From the NCBI RefSeq assembly GCF_902833905.1, contig NZ_CADFGP010000009.1:62001-126000 (forward strand): DNA of 64,000 nucleotides. Direction: 5' to 3'. The position numbers were made by a program, and so were the translations under genes. Positions 28,961 to 37,926 of this stretch are shown here, one piece after another. Positions within the stretch are counted from its first letter, which is position 1. Every line of letters begins with the position of its first letter. The notes below the pieces were generated by a model that saw nothing but the letters and a program-made list of their open reading frames with translations, was not told the origin of the DNA and searched no databases. This stretch comes from Paraburkholderia tuberum STM678. Its GTDB lineage: Bacteria; Pseudomonadota; Gammaproteobacteria; Burkholderiales; Burkholderiaceae.

Positions 28961-29470
28961 ATGAGTTTCCTGAAACGCCCAAATGATTTTCTTTTTCGCG
29001 TGCTGCTGGTCGTGGCGTCGCTTAGCCTCGCCGTGCTTTGCCTGCTCGTGATTTATAGCGTGGTGATGCGCTACGTGTTTAGCGACGCGCCCGATTTCGT
29101 TGAGCCCATCGCATTGCTGCTGGTGATCCTGATCGCGATGTTCGGCGCCGCGCTGAAGGTTCGCGAGGGCGGTCACATCGGACTCGACTCGCTCGTCAAG
29201 AAATTGCCCGAGAAAGGCCAGGTGATCGCGAAAGGGATTCAGCACCTGTGTCTGGTCGCTTTCGCGGTGGCGGTTTTCGTCGGTTGCCTCGAGATGGCGC
29301 AAACCACGATGGGCGACCGCATCCCGATCATCGGCGTGCCGGAAGGCGTGCGCTACTGCATCCCGATCTTCGCGAGTGTGTGCATCGCGTTGTTCTCGAT
29401 CGAGCATCTGCTCGAGCTCTTCGCGGGGAAACGGGAAGAGCCGGCGCTCGAACTCTCCGCCACGGAATAA
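28961..29470 (+). CDS. TRAP transporter small permease, DctQ
   Basis: A 169-residue membrane subunit with four helices: LLVVASLSLAVLCLLVIYSV, then AIALLLVILIAMFGA-like, LCLVAFAVAVFVGC and YCIPIFASVCIALFSI. The loop KVREGGHIGLDSLVKKLPEK is typical of DctQ. It pairs with the large permease encoded 13 bp downstream. ATG 28961 follows AAGGACAGG. The 177-bp gap from the binding-protein gene has no gene and no clear terminator, so one operon is likely. Confidence 0.88.
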   Translation: MSFLKRPNDFLFRVLLVVASLSLAVLCLLVIYSVVMRYVFSDAPDFVEPIALLLVILIAMFGAALKVREGGHIGLDSLVKKLPEKGQVIAKGIQHLCLVAFAVAVFVGCLEMAQTTMGDRIPIIGVPEGVRYCIPIFASVCIALFSIEHLLELFAGKREEPALELSATE

Positions 29471-29483
29471 AAGTAGAACCATC

Positions 29484-30836
29484 ATGGAACTTGCCCTTCT
29501 TACCGCCAGTTTTCTCATCTTCCTCTTCCTCGGGGTTCCGGTTTCATTCGCGTTGGGCCTGTCCTGCGTTCTGACGTACCTGTTCGAAGGCTTGCCGACC
29601 GCGACCGCGATGCAGTCGATGATCTCGGGCATGAACGGTTTCTCGTTCCTCGCGGTCCCGTTCTTCATCTTCTCCGGCGAGCTGATGCTCCACGGCGGCA
29701 TCGCTGACCGGATCCTGCGTTTCGCGCAGGCCACGGTCGGCCATTTCCGTGGTGGCCTCGGCATGGCCAACGTGGTCGCCTGTACGCTGTTCGGCGGCGT
29801 GTCGGGCTCGCCGACCGCGGATACGTCGGCCATGGGCGGCGTCGTGATCCCGCTGATGAAGCGCGAAGGTTATAGCGCCGCATACGCGGTCAACGTGACC
29901 ACGCACTCGTCGCTCGCCGGCGCGCTGATGCCGACGTCGACCAACATGATCATCTACGCGTTCGCCGCGCAAGGCGTGAGCGGCGTGCTGAACGGCAAGC
30001 AGATGAGCGGCGTGTCGATCGGCGATCTGCTGTTCTCGGGTCTATTGCCGGTGCTGTGGGTGATGGGCCTCGTGCTGATCGCCGCTTACTGGCAGGCCGT
30101 CAAGTTCGGCTATCCGCGCCGTCCCGACGGTTCGACCGAACTGCAGCGTTTCCCGGGCTGGATGGCGGTGCTGCGCACGTTCGTCGGCGCGGTGCCGGGT
30201 CTGATGGTCATCGCGATCATTCTGTTCTGCGTGGCGCGCGGTATCGCCACCGCGACGGAGGCGGCCGCAATCGCCGTGGGTTATTCGCTGATATTGACCA
30301 TCGTCGTGTATCGCTCGCTGTCGATGAAGAAGCTCGGCCATGCGCTCGGCAAGGCCGCGAAAACGACCGGCGTGGTGCTGCTGCTGATCGGTGTGTCGAA
30401 CATGCTGCGCTACCAGATGGCCTATCTGGAGATCCCGGAGGCGATCGAGCGCATGCTCGACGGCGCGACCTCGCTGCCGTGGCTGATGTTGTTGTACATC
30501 AACGTGATTCAGGTGTTCCTCGGTACGTTCGTCGACATGGCGGCGCACATCCTGATCACAACCCCGCTGTTCCTGCCGATGGCCATGCACAACGGGGTGG
30601 GCCCGGTTCAGTTCGGCATCATGATTCTGCTGAACTGCGCATTGGGTCTCGTGCATCCGCCGATTGGCTCGGTGCAGTTCATTGGTTGCGCAATTGGCAA
30701 TGTGTCGATAGGGGAAACTACTAAGGTGGCTTGGCCGTATTACCTCGCTATCTTCTCGGCCATCAATATTGTCACCTATGTCCCGTGGTTCTCGACCTGG
30801 TTGCCGAGCATCATCAACGGCCATCCGGTGTTCTGA
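29484..30836 (+). CDS. TRAP transporter large permease, DctM
   Basis: A 450-residue transport subunit with about 11-12 helices. Family marks are LGVPVSFALGLSCVLTYL, FLAVPFFIFSGELMLHGG, FGGVSGSPTADTSAMG and HSSLAGALMPTSTNMIIYAF. It drives sodium-coupled uptake of the ligand delivered by the binding protein. ATG 29484 sits 13 bp after the small permease stop; the in-frame extension upstream is not coding. The porin follows after 77 bp and may be co-expressed. Confidence 0.9.
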   Translation: MELALLTASFLIFLFLGVPVSFALGLSCVLTYLFEGLPTATAMQSMISGMNGFSFLAVPFFIFSGELMLHGGIADRILRFAQATVGHFRGGLGMANVVACTLFGGVSGSPTADTSAMGGVVIPLMKREGYSAAYAVNVTTHSSLAGALMPTSTNMIIYAFAAQGVSGVLNGKQMSGVSIGDLLFSGLLPVLWVMGLVLIAAYWQAVKFGYPRRPDGSTELQRFPGWMAVLRTFVGAVPGLMVIAIILFCVARGIATATEAAAIAVGYSLILTIVVYRSLSMKKLGHALGKAAKTTGVVLLLIGVSNMLRYQMAYLEIPEAIERMLDGATSLPWLMLLYINVIQVFLGTFVDMAAHILITTPLFLPMAMHNGVGPVQFGIMILLNCALGLVHPPIGSVQFIGCAIGNVSIGETTKVAWPYYLAIFSAINIVTYVPWFSTWLPSIINGHPVF

Positions 30837-30913
30837 TCCAAATAAAACGTCTTACCCACACTCAGCGGCGCTCGCATAGGCCGCATTAGAAAGTTTTTAA
30901 CAGAGGAGTAAAA

Positions 30914-32125
30914 ATGAAAAAGACTCTCTTAGCTTCGGCCTTGGGGTTGGTCGCCCTGGGCGCACATGCGCAAAGCAGCGTGACGCTTTACGGTATCGTC
31001 GATACGGGCCTGGGTTGGCAGAACAGCTCGGCGTCGCTGACCACGGCGGCGAAACCGCAGACCGTCGCTGGCAACTCGCAAGTCAAGATGATCAACGGCA
31101 TCTGGGCAGGCAGCCGTTTCGGTTTGAAGGGCTCGGAAGATCTGGGTGGCGGCACGAAGACGATTTTCCAGTTGGAAGAAGGCTTTAACAGCGCAACTGG
31201 CGCGCAAAGTGTGTCGGGTCTGGCATTCAACCGCCAGGCATGGGTCGGTCTGACGAACGCTCAGTTCGGTACGGTCACGGCAGGCCGCGGGTACACCTCG
31301 TACTACACGCTGCTCTCGCCGTATAGCCCGACCACGTGGCTGACCGGTGCATACGGTGCGCATCCGGGTGATATCGACTCGCTGGATACGACGTTCCGGG
31401 TGAACAACCAACTGGTTTATACGTCGCCGAGCTTTGCCGGTCTGACGGTTAGCGGTTCGTACGCACTGGGCGGCAACGCGGGCAGCTTCGCAGCCGGCCA
31501 AACCTGGAGCGTTGCGGCACAGTACCTGAACGGCCCGATCGGTCTCGCGGCAGGTATCCAGCGCATTGACAACGCGGCGACCGTTGGCACCCCCGCGTGG
31601 AATTCCACGGCGTCGAACAACGGCGCTCAGCCGTCCGTCTCGGCAATCAACAACGGCTTCCAGACCGCAGCGAAGCAGCAGCGCATTGCGGTGACGGGTG
31701 GTTACGCGTTCAACTCGCAGTGGGACGTTTCGTTCGCATACTCGAACGTTCAATACGCTGCGGGCCAGGCTTCGCTGTTCCACGACACGCAGATCTGGAA
31801 TACCGGTGGCGCAGTGCTGCACTGGAAGCCGATCTCGGTGCTGGACCTGGCCGCTGGCTATAGCTACACCCGTGCAACGTCGTCGAACGGCATTCAGAGC
31901 ACGGCTAGCTACAGCCAGTTCAACCTGTCGCAGTACTACTCGCTGTCCAAGCGCACCGGCCTGTACGCACTCGAAGCGTATCAGCGCGCTAGCGGCCAGA
32001 CGCTGTCGGGCAACGGCAAGTCCATCATCAACGCAGTGGCAAGCATCGGTGACGGCCAGAACGGTTCGCCGTCCTCGTCGCGCAGCCAGACCGCGGTTGG
32101 CGTGGGTATCATCCACAAGTTCTAA
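30914..32125 (+). CDS. Gram-negative general porin, OmpC-like
   Basis: A 403-residue outer membrane beta-barrel of the neisserial/burkholderial porin type. The signal peptide is MKKTLLASALGLVALGAHAQ, and the mature start SSVTLYGIVDTGLGW is the usual first strand. LEEGFNSATG and NRQAWVGLTN..GTVTAGR are typical loop-strand patterns, and the chain ends with a terminal Phe in VGIIHKF, needed for barrel assembly. It follows the TRAP operon, so it may admit sugar acids. Strong ribosome binding site GAGGAG and a strong terminator downstream. Confidence 0.93.
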   Translation: MKKTLLASALGLVALGAHAQSSVTLYGIVDTGLGWQNSSASLTTAAKPQTVAGNSQVKMINGIWAGSRFGLKGSEDLGGGTKTIFQLEEGFNSATGAQSVSGLAFNRQAWVGLTNAQFGTVTAGRGYTSYYTLLSPYSPTTWLTGAYGAHPGDIDSLDTTFRVNNQLVYTSPSFAGLTVSGSYALGGNAGSFAAGQTWSVAAQYLNGPIGLAAGIQRIDNAATVGTPAWNSTASNNGAQPSVSAINNGFQTAAKQQRIAVTGGYAFNSQWDVSFAYSNVQYAAGQASLFHDTQIWNTGGAVLHWKPISVLDLAAGYSYTRATSSNGIQSTASYSQFNLSQYYSLSKRTGLYALEAYQRASGQTLSGNGKSIINAVASIGDGQNGSPSSSRSQTAVGVGIIHKF

Positions 32126-32200
32126 ACAGTTACTGAATACGTGGCGGCGCGTTGTTTTGCCGCCACATCGACGCGTTTTTTTCGCGTCGTCAGTCTCGCA

Positions 32201-32233
32201 AAGCTGCGCACATTACGTGCGCAGCTTTTTTTT
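32201..32233 (+). terminator. terminator of porin gene
   Basis: Eleven-bp perfect stem AAGCTGCGCAC / GTGCGCAGCTT with a 5-nt loop, followed by six further T residues. Confidence 0.92.
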
Positions 32234-32373
32234 GGATGCTTCATTTTGATGCATCGCAGGCGCTGGTCTCGCCAGCGGTGCCAGATCTGGGTTGGGATTG
32301 CCTCGCGCGCGGGCTTTCGCGTTACGATGAGAGCCCGGCGCGCTTTCCTGCGCCGTTTGGCGAGGAGACGCCG

Positions 32374-32928
32374 ATGCGTGAATTACGATGGGCTTCGGAA
32401 GAGGGCGACGGCATCGAACATCTGGTATTCGATGCGCGCGACGATGGCTTCGCCGTTGAAAGCGTCGTGGTCGGGCAGCGCTACGGCAAGGCGTACGGGC
32501 TGCATTACGCGGTGCGCTGCGACGCGCGCTGGCGCACGCGCTACGCGCGGCTGAAGGTCGTCGGCGGCGGCGAGCTGGAGCTGCATGGCGATGGCGACGG
32601 CCACTGGCACGACGGGCACGGCCTCGCGCTCAGCGCGATCGAAGGCTGTATCGACATCGATATCGCGGCGACGCCGTACACCAATACGTTGCCGATCCGT
32701 CGGCTGCAACTGGCGCAAGGCGAACGTCAACCGATCGAAGTCGCGTATATCTCGACGCCGGACTTGCAGGTCACGCGCGCCGAGCAGGCCTACACGTGCA
32801 TCGAGTTGAATGGCGAGTACCGCTACGAAGGCATTTTTCGCGAGTTCACCGCCAATTTGCGCGTGGATAGCGATGGTCTCGTGATCGACTATCCGACCTT
32901 GTTCACGCGTTTGCCGCGCGTGCGTTAG
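32374..32928 (+). CDS. putative glycolipid-binding domain protein
   Basis: A 184-residue soluble beta-rich protein. Its order of motifs (MRELRWASEEGDGIEHLVF, YAVRCDARWRTR, a GHWHDG turn, then CIDIDIAATPYTNTLPIRRL and YEGIFREFTANLRVDSDGLV with the terminal DYPTLFTR) fits the putative glycolipid-binding family (PF06475), recognised from memory. Its role is unknown in general. ATG 32374 follows GAGGAG. Its 3' end overlaps the convergent acetyltransferase gene by 4 bp. Confidence 0.75.
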   Translation: MRELRWASEEGDGIEHLVFDARDDGFAVESVVVGQRYGKAYGLHYAVRCDARWRTRYARLKVVGGGELELHGDGDGHWHDGHGLALSAIEGCIDIDIAATPYTNTLPIRRLQLAQGERQPIEVAYISTPDLQVTRAEQAYTCIELNGEYRYEGIFREFTANLRVDSDGLVIDYPTLFTRLPRVR

Positions 32929-33512
32929 GTTTTGCGTTCGGCGTCGCCCGCTGCGTTTGAATCGTCGTCGGGCCCAGTCGATGCGCCGCGGCCGAGCGGG
33001 CGTTGCATCAGCGTCGTGTCGAGCCAGCGGCCGTGCTTGTAGCCCACAGCCTTCAACGTGCCGGTCAGCTCGAAGCCGAGTTGCGCGTGCAACGACAGTG
33101 AGCCGCCGCTGCCGCCATCGGCGATCACCGCGATCATCTGACGCCACGGTCCGGTCTCGCAACGTTCGATCAGCGCCTGCAGCAGCACGCGTCCGATGCC
33201 GCGTCCGCGATACGCGTCGTTGACGTAGATCGAGTCTTCGATCGTGTTGCGATAGGCGGCGCGCGGGCGATACGGCGTCGCATAGCAATAGCCGGCCACG
33301 TCGCCGTCGATCTCCGCGACCATATATGGCAGTCCGTGGCTGCGCACGCTTGCGAGCCGCGCGCGCAGATCGTCGACGGACGGCGGGGTTTCTTCGAACG
33401 ACGCTACACCGGTCAGCACGTGATGCGCGTAGATCGCCTGGATCGCGGGGAGGTCGGCTTCGCTGGCGTCGCGGATCAGCGGGGCGTCGAGCGGAGGGCG
33501 GGGTGAACTCAT
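32925..33512 (-). CDS. GNAT N-acetyltransferase, phosphinothricin-acetyltransferase type
   Basis: A 195-residue acetyl-CoA-dependent acetyltransferase. Typical PAT-type segments are IRDASEADLPAIQAIYAHHV, FEETPPSVDDLRARL, YVNDAYRGRGIGRVLLQALI (acetyl-CoA loop) and HAQLGFELTGTLKAVGYKHG. Homologues acetylate phosphinothricin, methionine sulfone or similar amino acid analogues. The last 20 residues form a polar tail. ATG 33512 is chosen by family length; upstream sequence lies against the remnant of an RpiR-type gene. Confidence 0.85.
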   Translation of the reverse strand: MSSPRPPLDAPLIRDASEADLPAIQAIYAHHVLTGVASFEETPPSVDDLRARLASVRSHGLPYMVAEIDGDVAGYCYATPYRPRAAYRNTIEDSIYVNDAYRGRGIGRVLLQALIERCETGPWRQMIAVIADGGSGGSLSLHAQLGFELTGTLKAVGYKHGRWLDTTLMQRPLGRGASTGPDDDSNAAGDAERKT

Positions 33513-33588
33513 GCGGGGTCCTGTCGTGGCGGGCGCAGTTTGGCGGAAGTCTTCACTATGCCTGTCGCCGGGGCGGATTTGAAGCGGG

Positions 33589-34068
33589 TCAAAGATCGAA
33601 TTGATCGAACTCGCTCTGCAGCTCGCGATTACGCGCCACGCGTTCGTCGATAGCCGGTCCACGCCGTTCGACGACCGCCGAGTTCAGCGAATCGACGTAG
33701 GAACCCGACATGCCGTCCGAATAGAACACGCGCGGGCGGATGTATTCGAGATAGCTGTAGAACGCGTTGCTGATGCCGCGCGTCGATTGGATGCCGAGGA
33801 TGTAGACCGCATCGGCGTTCGCCATGCGCTCGGCGGCGCGCGCGAAGGCCGGCGAGCGCGCGAGTTCATACACGCGCCGGATCGCGCCGATCTCGAATTC
33901 GAGCGATTGGGCGAGCGCGGCGTCGCGCGGCGATGAGCCGTCAGCGACGCTCGGTTCATGAAGCTCACCGGTTTGCGCGCAGTCGCTCGGGCCACGGCGG
34001 AACGCGGCGCGGGGCGCCGGTTGTGCCAATCTGCGAAATGATGACAGATCGATCCACGGCTCGCGCAA
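33589..34068 (-). pseudogene. RpiR-type regulator remnant
   Basis: The 159-codon frame contains part of a MurR/RpiR regulator: LEFEIGAIRRVYELARSPAF, then ADAVYILGIQSTRGISNAFY and RPRVFYSDGMSGSYVDSLNS, the first half of a SIS sugar-phosphate domain. After DSLNS it jumps to VVERRGPAIDERVARNRELQ and ends FDQFDL, which look like the genuine C terminus of such proteins. The N-terminal helix-turn-helix is absent, and about half of the SIS domain is missing. I read this as a decayed gene with an internal deletion and a lost 5' end. The first ~55 codons match nothing I recognise. Confidence 0.6.
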
Positions 34069-34113
34069 TTCGATCCTGAAAAAGTCTGTTCGCCGTGCGA
34101 CGGTCGAGCCGCG

Positions 34114-35001
34114 TCAGGCCGGGCGCCGCACCGGCGCGGCGCGTGAAAAATGCCGTGCGCCAGCCACGCAGGCGACCACGATCACGGTGACGATGATCAT
34201 CGATGGCGGTACCTGCTCGTGCAGCAGCACGCCGGCGAGCAGCAGCCCGAAAAACGGCTGCAGCAGCTGCAGTTGGCCGACCGCCGCGATGCCGCCGAGC
34301 GCGAGCCCGCGATACCAGAACACGAAGCCGATCAGCATGCTGAACAGCGACACGTACGCGAGTCCCCACAGCGCGGCGGCGCCGACACCGTCGAACGACA
34401 CGGGCCGCGTCCACCATGCGAGCGGCAGCATCAACGGCAGCGACAGCACGAGCGCCCACGAAATCACCTGCCAGCCGCCGAGATGACGCGACAACCGCGC
34501 GCCTTCCGCGTAGCCCAGCCCGCACACGACGATCGCCGCGAGCATCAGCGCGTCGCCGAGCGGCGAGGCGTCGATGCCGTGACGCAGCGCGAACGCGGCC
34601 ACCGCCGCGCTGCCGAGCGCCGAGAACAGCCAGAACGCCGGCTGCGGCCGCTCGCCGCCGCGCAACACGGCGAAGATCGCGGTGGCGAGCGGCAGCAGGC
34701 CGATGAACACGACCGCATGCGCGGCGCTCACATGACGCAGCGCGAGCGCGGTCAGCAAAGGAAAGCCGACCACGACGCCGAGCGCGACCACGACGAGCGG
34801 CAGCAGATCGCGCCGCTCCGGGCGCGTCTCGCGGAACACCAGCAACAGCAGCAGTCCAAGGATGCCCGCGATCGTCGCGCGCGCCACGGTCAGAAACACC
34901 GGATCGAGGCCCTGCACGGCAAGCCGCGTGGCCGGCAGCGAGCCGCTGAAAATCAGCACGCCCGCGAAACCGCTGAGCCAGCCGTTGGTGGTTTTGTCCA
35001 T
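34114..35001 (-). CDS. EamA/DMT-family transporter
   Basis: A 295-residue inner membrane protein with ten predicted helices in two EamA repeats (first about residues 8-140 with LPATRLAVQGLDPVFLTVAR, second about 150-285 ending LLLAGVLLHEQVPPSMIIVT). Such carriers export amino acids or other metabolites. The gene is divergent from a MocR regulator with a 111-bp shared promoter region carrying a perfect operator palindrome, so the regulator very likely controls it. The start follows AGGGACG. Confidence 0.88.
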   Translation of the reverse strand: MDKTTNGWLSGFAGVLIFSGSLPATRLAVQGLDPVFLTVARATIAGILGLLLLLVFRETRPERRDLLPLVVVALGVVVGFPLLTALALRHVSAAHAVVFIGLLPLATAIFAVLRGGERPQPAFWLFSALGSAAVAAFALRHGIDASPLGDALMLAAIVVCGLGYAEGARLSRHLGGWQVISWALVLSLPLMLPLAWWTRPVSFDGVGAAALWGLAYVSLFSMLIGFVFWYRGLALGGIAAVGQLQLLQPFFGLLLAGVLLHEQVPPSMIIVTVIVVACVAGARHFSRAAPVRRPA

Positions 35002-35070
35002 GGCAAACGTCCCTGCGCTGAAAGAGTCTCATGATGCGCGCCGCGGCCGTAAACGTTAAGCTACAGATCA

Positions 35071-35092
35071 GTACAGTTTGTCCAAACTGTAC
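35071..35092. promoter_or_regulatory. operator palindrome between EamA transporter and MocR genes
   Basis: Perfect inverted repeat GTACAGTTTG-TC-CAAACTGTAC. Extra half sites CTACAG (35061-35066) and GTACAG (35107-35112) flank it on the same strand. MocR proteins commonly bind such arrays, so this is the predicted site for the adjacent regulator. Confidence 0.75.
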
Positions 35093-35112
35093 CGAACATG
35101 GGAGCAGTACAG

Positions 35113-36552
35113 ATGGCGGAAAGCGAGAACAACGAGACGGTGCCGGGCACGCGTGTCGGCCTCGTGATGAACAATCTGCGGGAGCGTATCGCGAGCCGCT
35201 CGCTGATGCCGGGCGCCCGCGTGCCATCGATCCGCGCGATGACCGACACGCTCGGCGTGTCCAAGTCGACCGTGGTGGAAGGCTACGACCGTCTCGTTGC
35301 GGAAGGGGTGATCATCGCGCGGCGCGGCTCGGGCTTCTTCGTGTCGGGCCATGCGCCGCCGCTCGCGCTCGCCGATCTCGGGCCGCGGCTCGATCGCGAG
35401 GTCGATCCGCTGTGGCTCACGCGGCAGTCGCTGGAGACCGGCTCGAAAGCGCTGAAGCCCGGCTGCGGCTGGATGCCGGCTTCGTGGTTGCCGGAAGATG
35501 GCGTGCGGCGCGCGCTGCGCGCGGTTGCCCGTGATCCGCAATCGCTGCTCGCGGATTACGCGAGCCCGGCGGGCTTGCCCGCGCTGCGTCAGCAGCTTGC
35601 GTGGCGGCTTTCCGCGCACGGGGTCGATGCGCCGCCCGAGCAGATCCTGCTGACCGACGGCGGCACCCATGCGCTCGATCTCGTGTGCCGCTTCCTGCTC
35701 GAACCCGGCGACACGGTGCTGATCGACGATCCTTGCTATTTCAATTTTCAGGCGTTGTTGCGCGCGCATCGCGTGCGGATCGCGAGCGTGCCGTACACGC
35801 CGCAGGGACCGGATCTCGCGGCGTTCGAGCGCGTTCTGGTCGAGCAGCGTCCGCGGCTCTACGTGACGAACTCGGCGATCCACAATCCGACCGGCGCGAC
35901 GCTCGCGCCGGCCGTCGCGCACCGGCTGCTGAAGCTCGCCGGCGAGCACGATCTGCTGATCGTCGAGGACGACATCTTCGCGGACTTCGAAGACGAAGCC
36001 GCGCCGCGCCTTGCCGCATTCGACGGCCTAGCGCGCGTCGTGTCGATCGGCAGCTTTTCGAAGACGCTGTCGGCGGCGGTGCGCTGCGGCTATATTGCGG
36101 CACGCGCCGAATGGGTCGAGCCGTTGATCGATCTGAAGCTCGCGACATCGTTCGGCAATGGTCAGCTCGCGGCGAGCGTCGTGCATCGGATGCTCGTCGA
36201 CGGTACTTATCGGCGTCATCTCGAGGCGATGCGCGCGAAGCTGGCCGATGCGATGGGAGAGACGATCAGGCGTCTCGGCTATGCGGGCCTCGATATCTGG
36301 ACACGGCCGCGCGCGGGCCTGTTCGTGTGGGCGCGCTTGCCCGGGGCGCTCGATGCCGCCGACATCGCCCGTCATGCGCTGACGGCGGGCGTCGTGTTCG
36401 CGCCGGGCAACGTGTTCAGCGCGTCGCAAGCGGCGGCGGGCTTTCTGCGTTTCAACGTGTCGCAATGCAATCGCCCGAAGGTGTACGAGGCATTGCAACG
36501 GGCGATGCAAGCGTGCACGGTGTCGGCCGGCGCGGGGCGCGAGCGGGTCTGA
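35113..36552 (+). CDS. MocR-type regulator, GntR HTH plus aminotransferase domain
   Basis: A 479-residue fusion of an N-terminal winged helix (VPSIRAMTDTLGVSKSTVVE, GYDRLVAEGVIIARRGSGFF) and a fold-type I aminotransferase domain. The PLP-binding lysine is in IGSFSKTLSAAVRCGYI; YVTNSAIHNPTGATL and LIVEDDIFADF supply the other cofactor residues. Such regulators sense PLP or an amino compound and do not need catalysis. ATG 35113 is preferred to ATG 35098 because GGAG at 35101-35104 is correctly spaced. Divergent from the EamA transporter, its likely target. Confidence 0.9.
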   Translation: MAESENNETVPGTRVGLVMNNLRERIASRSLMPGARVPSIRAMTDTLGVSKSTVVEGYDRLVAEGVIIARRGSGFFVSGHAPPLALADLGPRLDREVDPLWLTRQSLETGSKALKPGCGWMPASWLPEDGVRRALRAVARDPQSLLADYASPAGLPALRQQLAWRLSAHGVDAPPEQILLTDGGTHALDLVCRFLLEPGDTVLIDDPCYFNFQALLRAHRVRIASVPYTPQGPDLAAFERVLVEQRPRLYVTNSAIHNPTGATLAPAVAHRLLKLAGEHDLLIVEDDIFADFEDEAAPRLAAFDGLARVVSIGSFSKTLSAAVRCGYIAARAEWVEPLIDLKLATSFGNGQLAASVVHRMLVDGTYRRHLEAMRAKLADAMGETIRRLGYAGLDIWTRPRAGLFVWARLPGALDAADIARHALTAGVVFAPGNVFSASQAAAGFLRFNVSQCNRPKVYEALQRAMQACTVSAGAGRERV

Positions 36553-36596
36553 GACGAACTCAGGCGAAGCAGGCGTTCGCGGTCCCCGCTACAGCG

Positions 36597-37670
36597 TTAT
36601 TTGCACAGCAGAAGCATCCGTTCTTCTTCCGAGCAAGGCGTGTGCGGTTTCGGCGCAGGTTGCGCGGCCGCCGCGCTCATCGCCGCGCTGCGGTTCGCGA
36701 GACACGCGCGCAGATGCTTCTCGACCGGAGTGTAGTACTTCCACCCACGAACGAGCGTCGGCAATTCGAGCTTCACCTGTTTCCATTTCGGATGGCCATG
36801 CTCCTGCAGATTGTCGAAGTTCGCGCACAACGAGTCGGCGAAATGATTCAGATTGCTGACTGTGTCGCGCAAGCCGTAATCGTAGGTGACCAGAAACGCT
36901 TTGACGGTCAGACCCGGCACGTCTTCCTTCAGCCAGCCTGGGTAGCTGCTTTGGTGGATCGTAGTCGGAAAGTAGGTCTGCTTCGCGCGGTTCGTCTCCG
37001 GCGCGTTGGGATCGACGGGCAACAGACGCAACTGTGACAGCAGGTCGGGTTTCATGTCGTTGAACAGCTTCGCCGGCTGCCCGACCACGATGATCGCGAC
37101 ATCGATCTTCTTCACGATCAGCGCGGCGAGCGCGTCCTCGTTGCTCAGATGCACGACGTTCTGCTCCGGAATCGGCTGGCCGAACATCAGGCGGTAGAGC
37201 GTCGTCGCCGACTGCGCGGTGCCGCTGCCTAGCAGGCCGACGCTGATGGTCTTGTCCTTGATGTCGGCGAGCGTTTTCAGCGGCGAATCCGCCCGTACGA
37301 CGACGTTAATTTCCTCGTCGTAGAGCGGCATGATCAGTCGCAGCGGCCGGATCGTCGTGCCCGCATCGGGGTTGCCCGAGTTGGCCATGTCGATGAACGC
37401 CTGGTACACGTCGGACTGCACGAGCGCTAGCTTCACGCCGGGCTCGAAACGCATGCGCTGCACGTTTTCGGCCGAGCCTTTCGACGCCACCACTTCGAGG
37501 TCGATGCCAACCGGCTGGGCCACCCATTTCGACAGGTCATTGCCGATCTGGATATATGTGCCGCGCTCCGGCCCGGTGACGATCTTGTAGTGCGCCGGTT
37601 CCGCGCCGGCCAGCGAACATACGACCAGTACCACCAGGCCCAGCCAGCCCGCGAGAAGTCTCTTCAGCAT
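36597..37670 (-). CDS. TAXI-family TRAP solute-binding protein, orphan
   Basis: A 357-residue periplasmic protein with a signal peptide (MLKRLLAGWLGLVVLVVCSL, cleavage near AGA-EP). The mature part YKIVTGPERGTYIQIGNDLS is the TAXI-type opening, and DLLSQLRLLPVDP and YDYGLRDTVSNLNHF follow. The C terminus adds a Pro/Ala-rich tail with three cysteines in the last 70 residues. No TRAP permease gene is adjacent, so it is an orphan that either uses a permease elsewhere or senses a ligand. Ligand unknown, possibly glutamate-like from the family. Confidence 0.82.
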   Translation of the reverse strand: MLKRLLAGWLGLVVLVVCSLAGAEPAHYKIVTGPERGTYIQIGNDLSKWVAQPVGIDLEVVASKGSAENVQRMRFEPGVKLALVQSDVYQAFIDMANSGNPDAGTTIRPLRLIMPLYDEEINVVVRADSPLKTLADIKDKTISVGLLGSGTAQSATTLYRLMFGQPIPEQNVVHLSNEDALAALIVKKIDVAIIVVGQPAKLFNDMKPDLLSQLRLLPVDPNAPETNRAKQTYFPTTIHQSSYPGWLKEDVPGLTVKAFLVTYDYGLRDTVSNLNHFADSLCANFDNLQEHGHPKWKQVKLELPTLVRGWKYYTPVEKHLRACLANRSAAMSAAAAQPAPKPHTPCSEEERMLLLCK

Positions 37671-37926
37671 GATCTTTCTACCTATCGGTCAGGTTGATCC
37701 CGCTTCACGCGTGGCGCGTGGAAGCACCAGTGATCCGGTTGCCCTGTCATGTTCAAACTGCTGCCAGGGTCGCTCCGTCTGTTTCCGCTCAGAGGACGCA
37801 CGATAATGTGCGAATCGGCACAGACGGCGGCCATTTGATCTGGTATGCGAAGCAATGTTTTTGCGCGACGGCGCAGCAGTTTGCGTCTCCGGGACCCGGT
37901 TCGGACCGTTGCGTCGCGCGTGAGCG

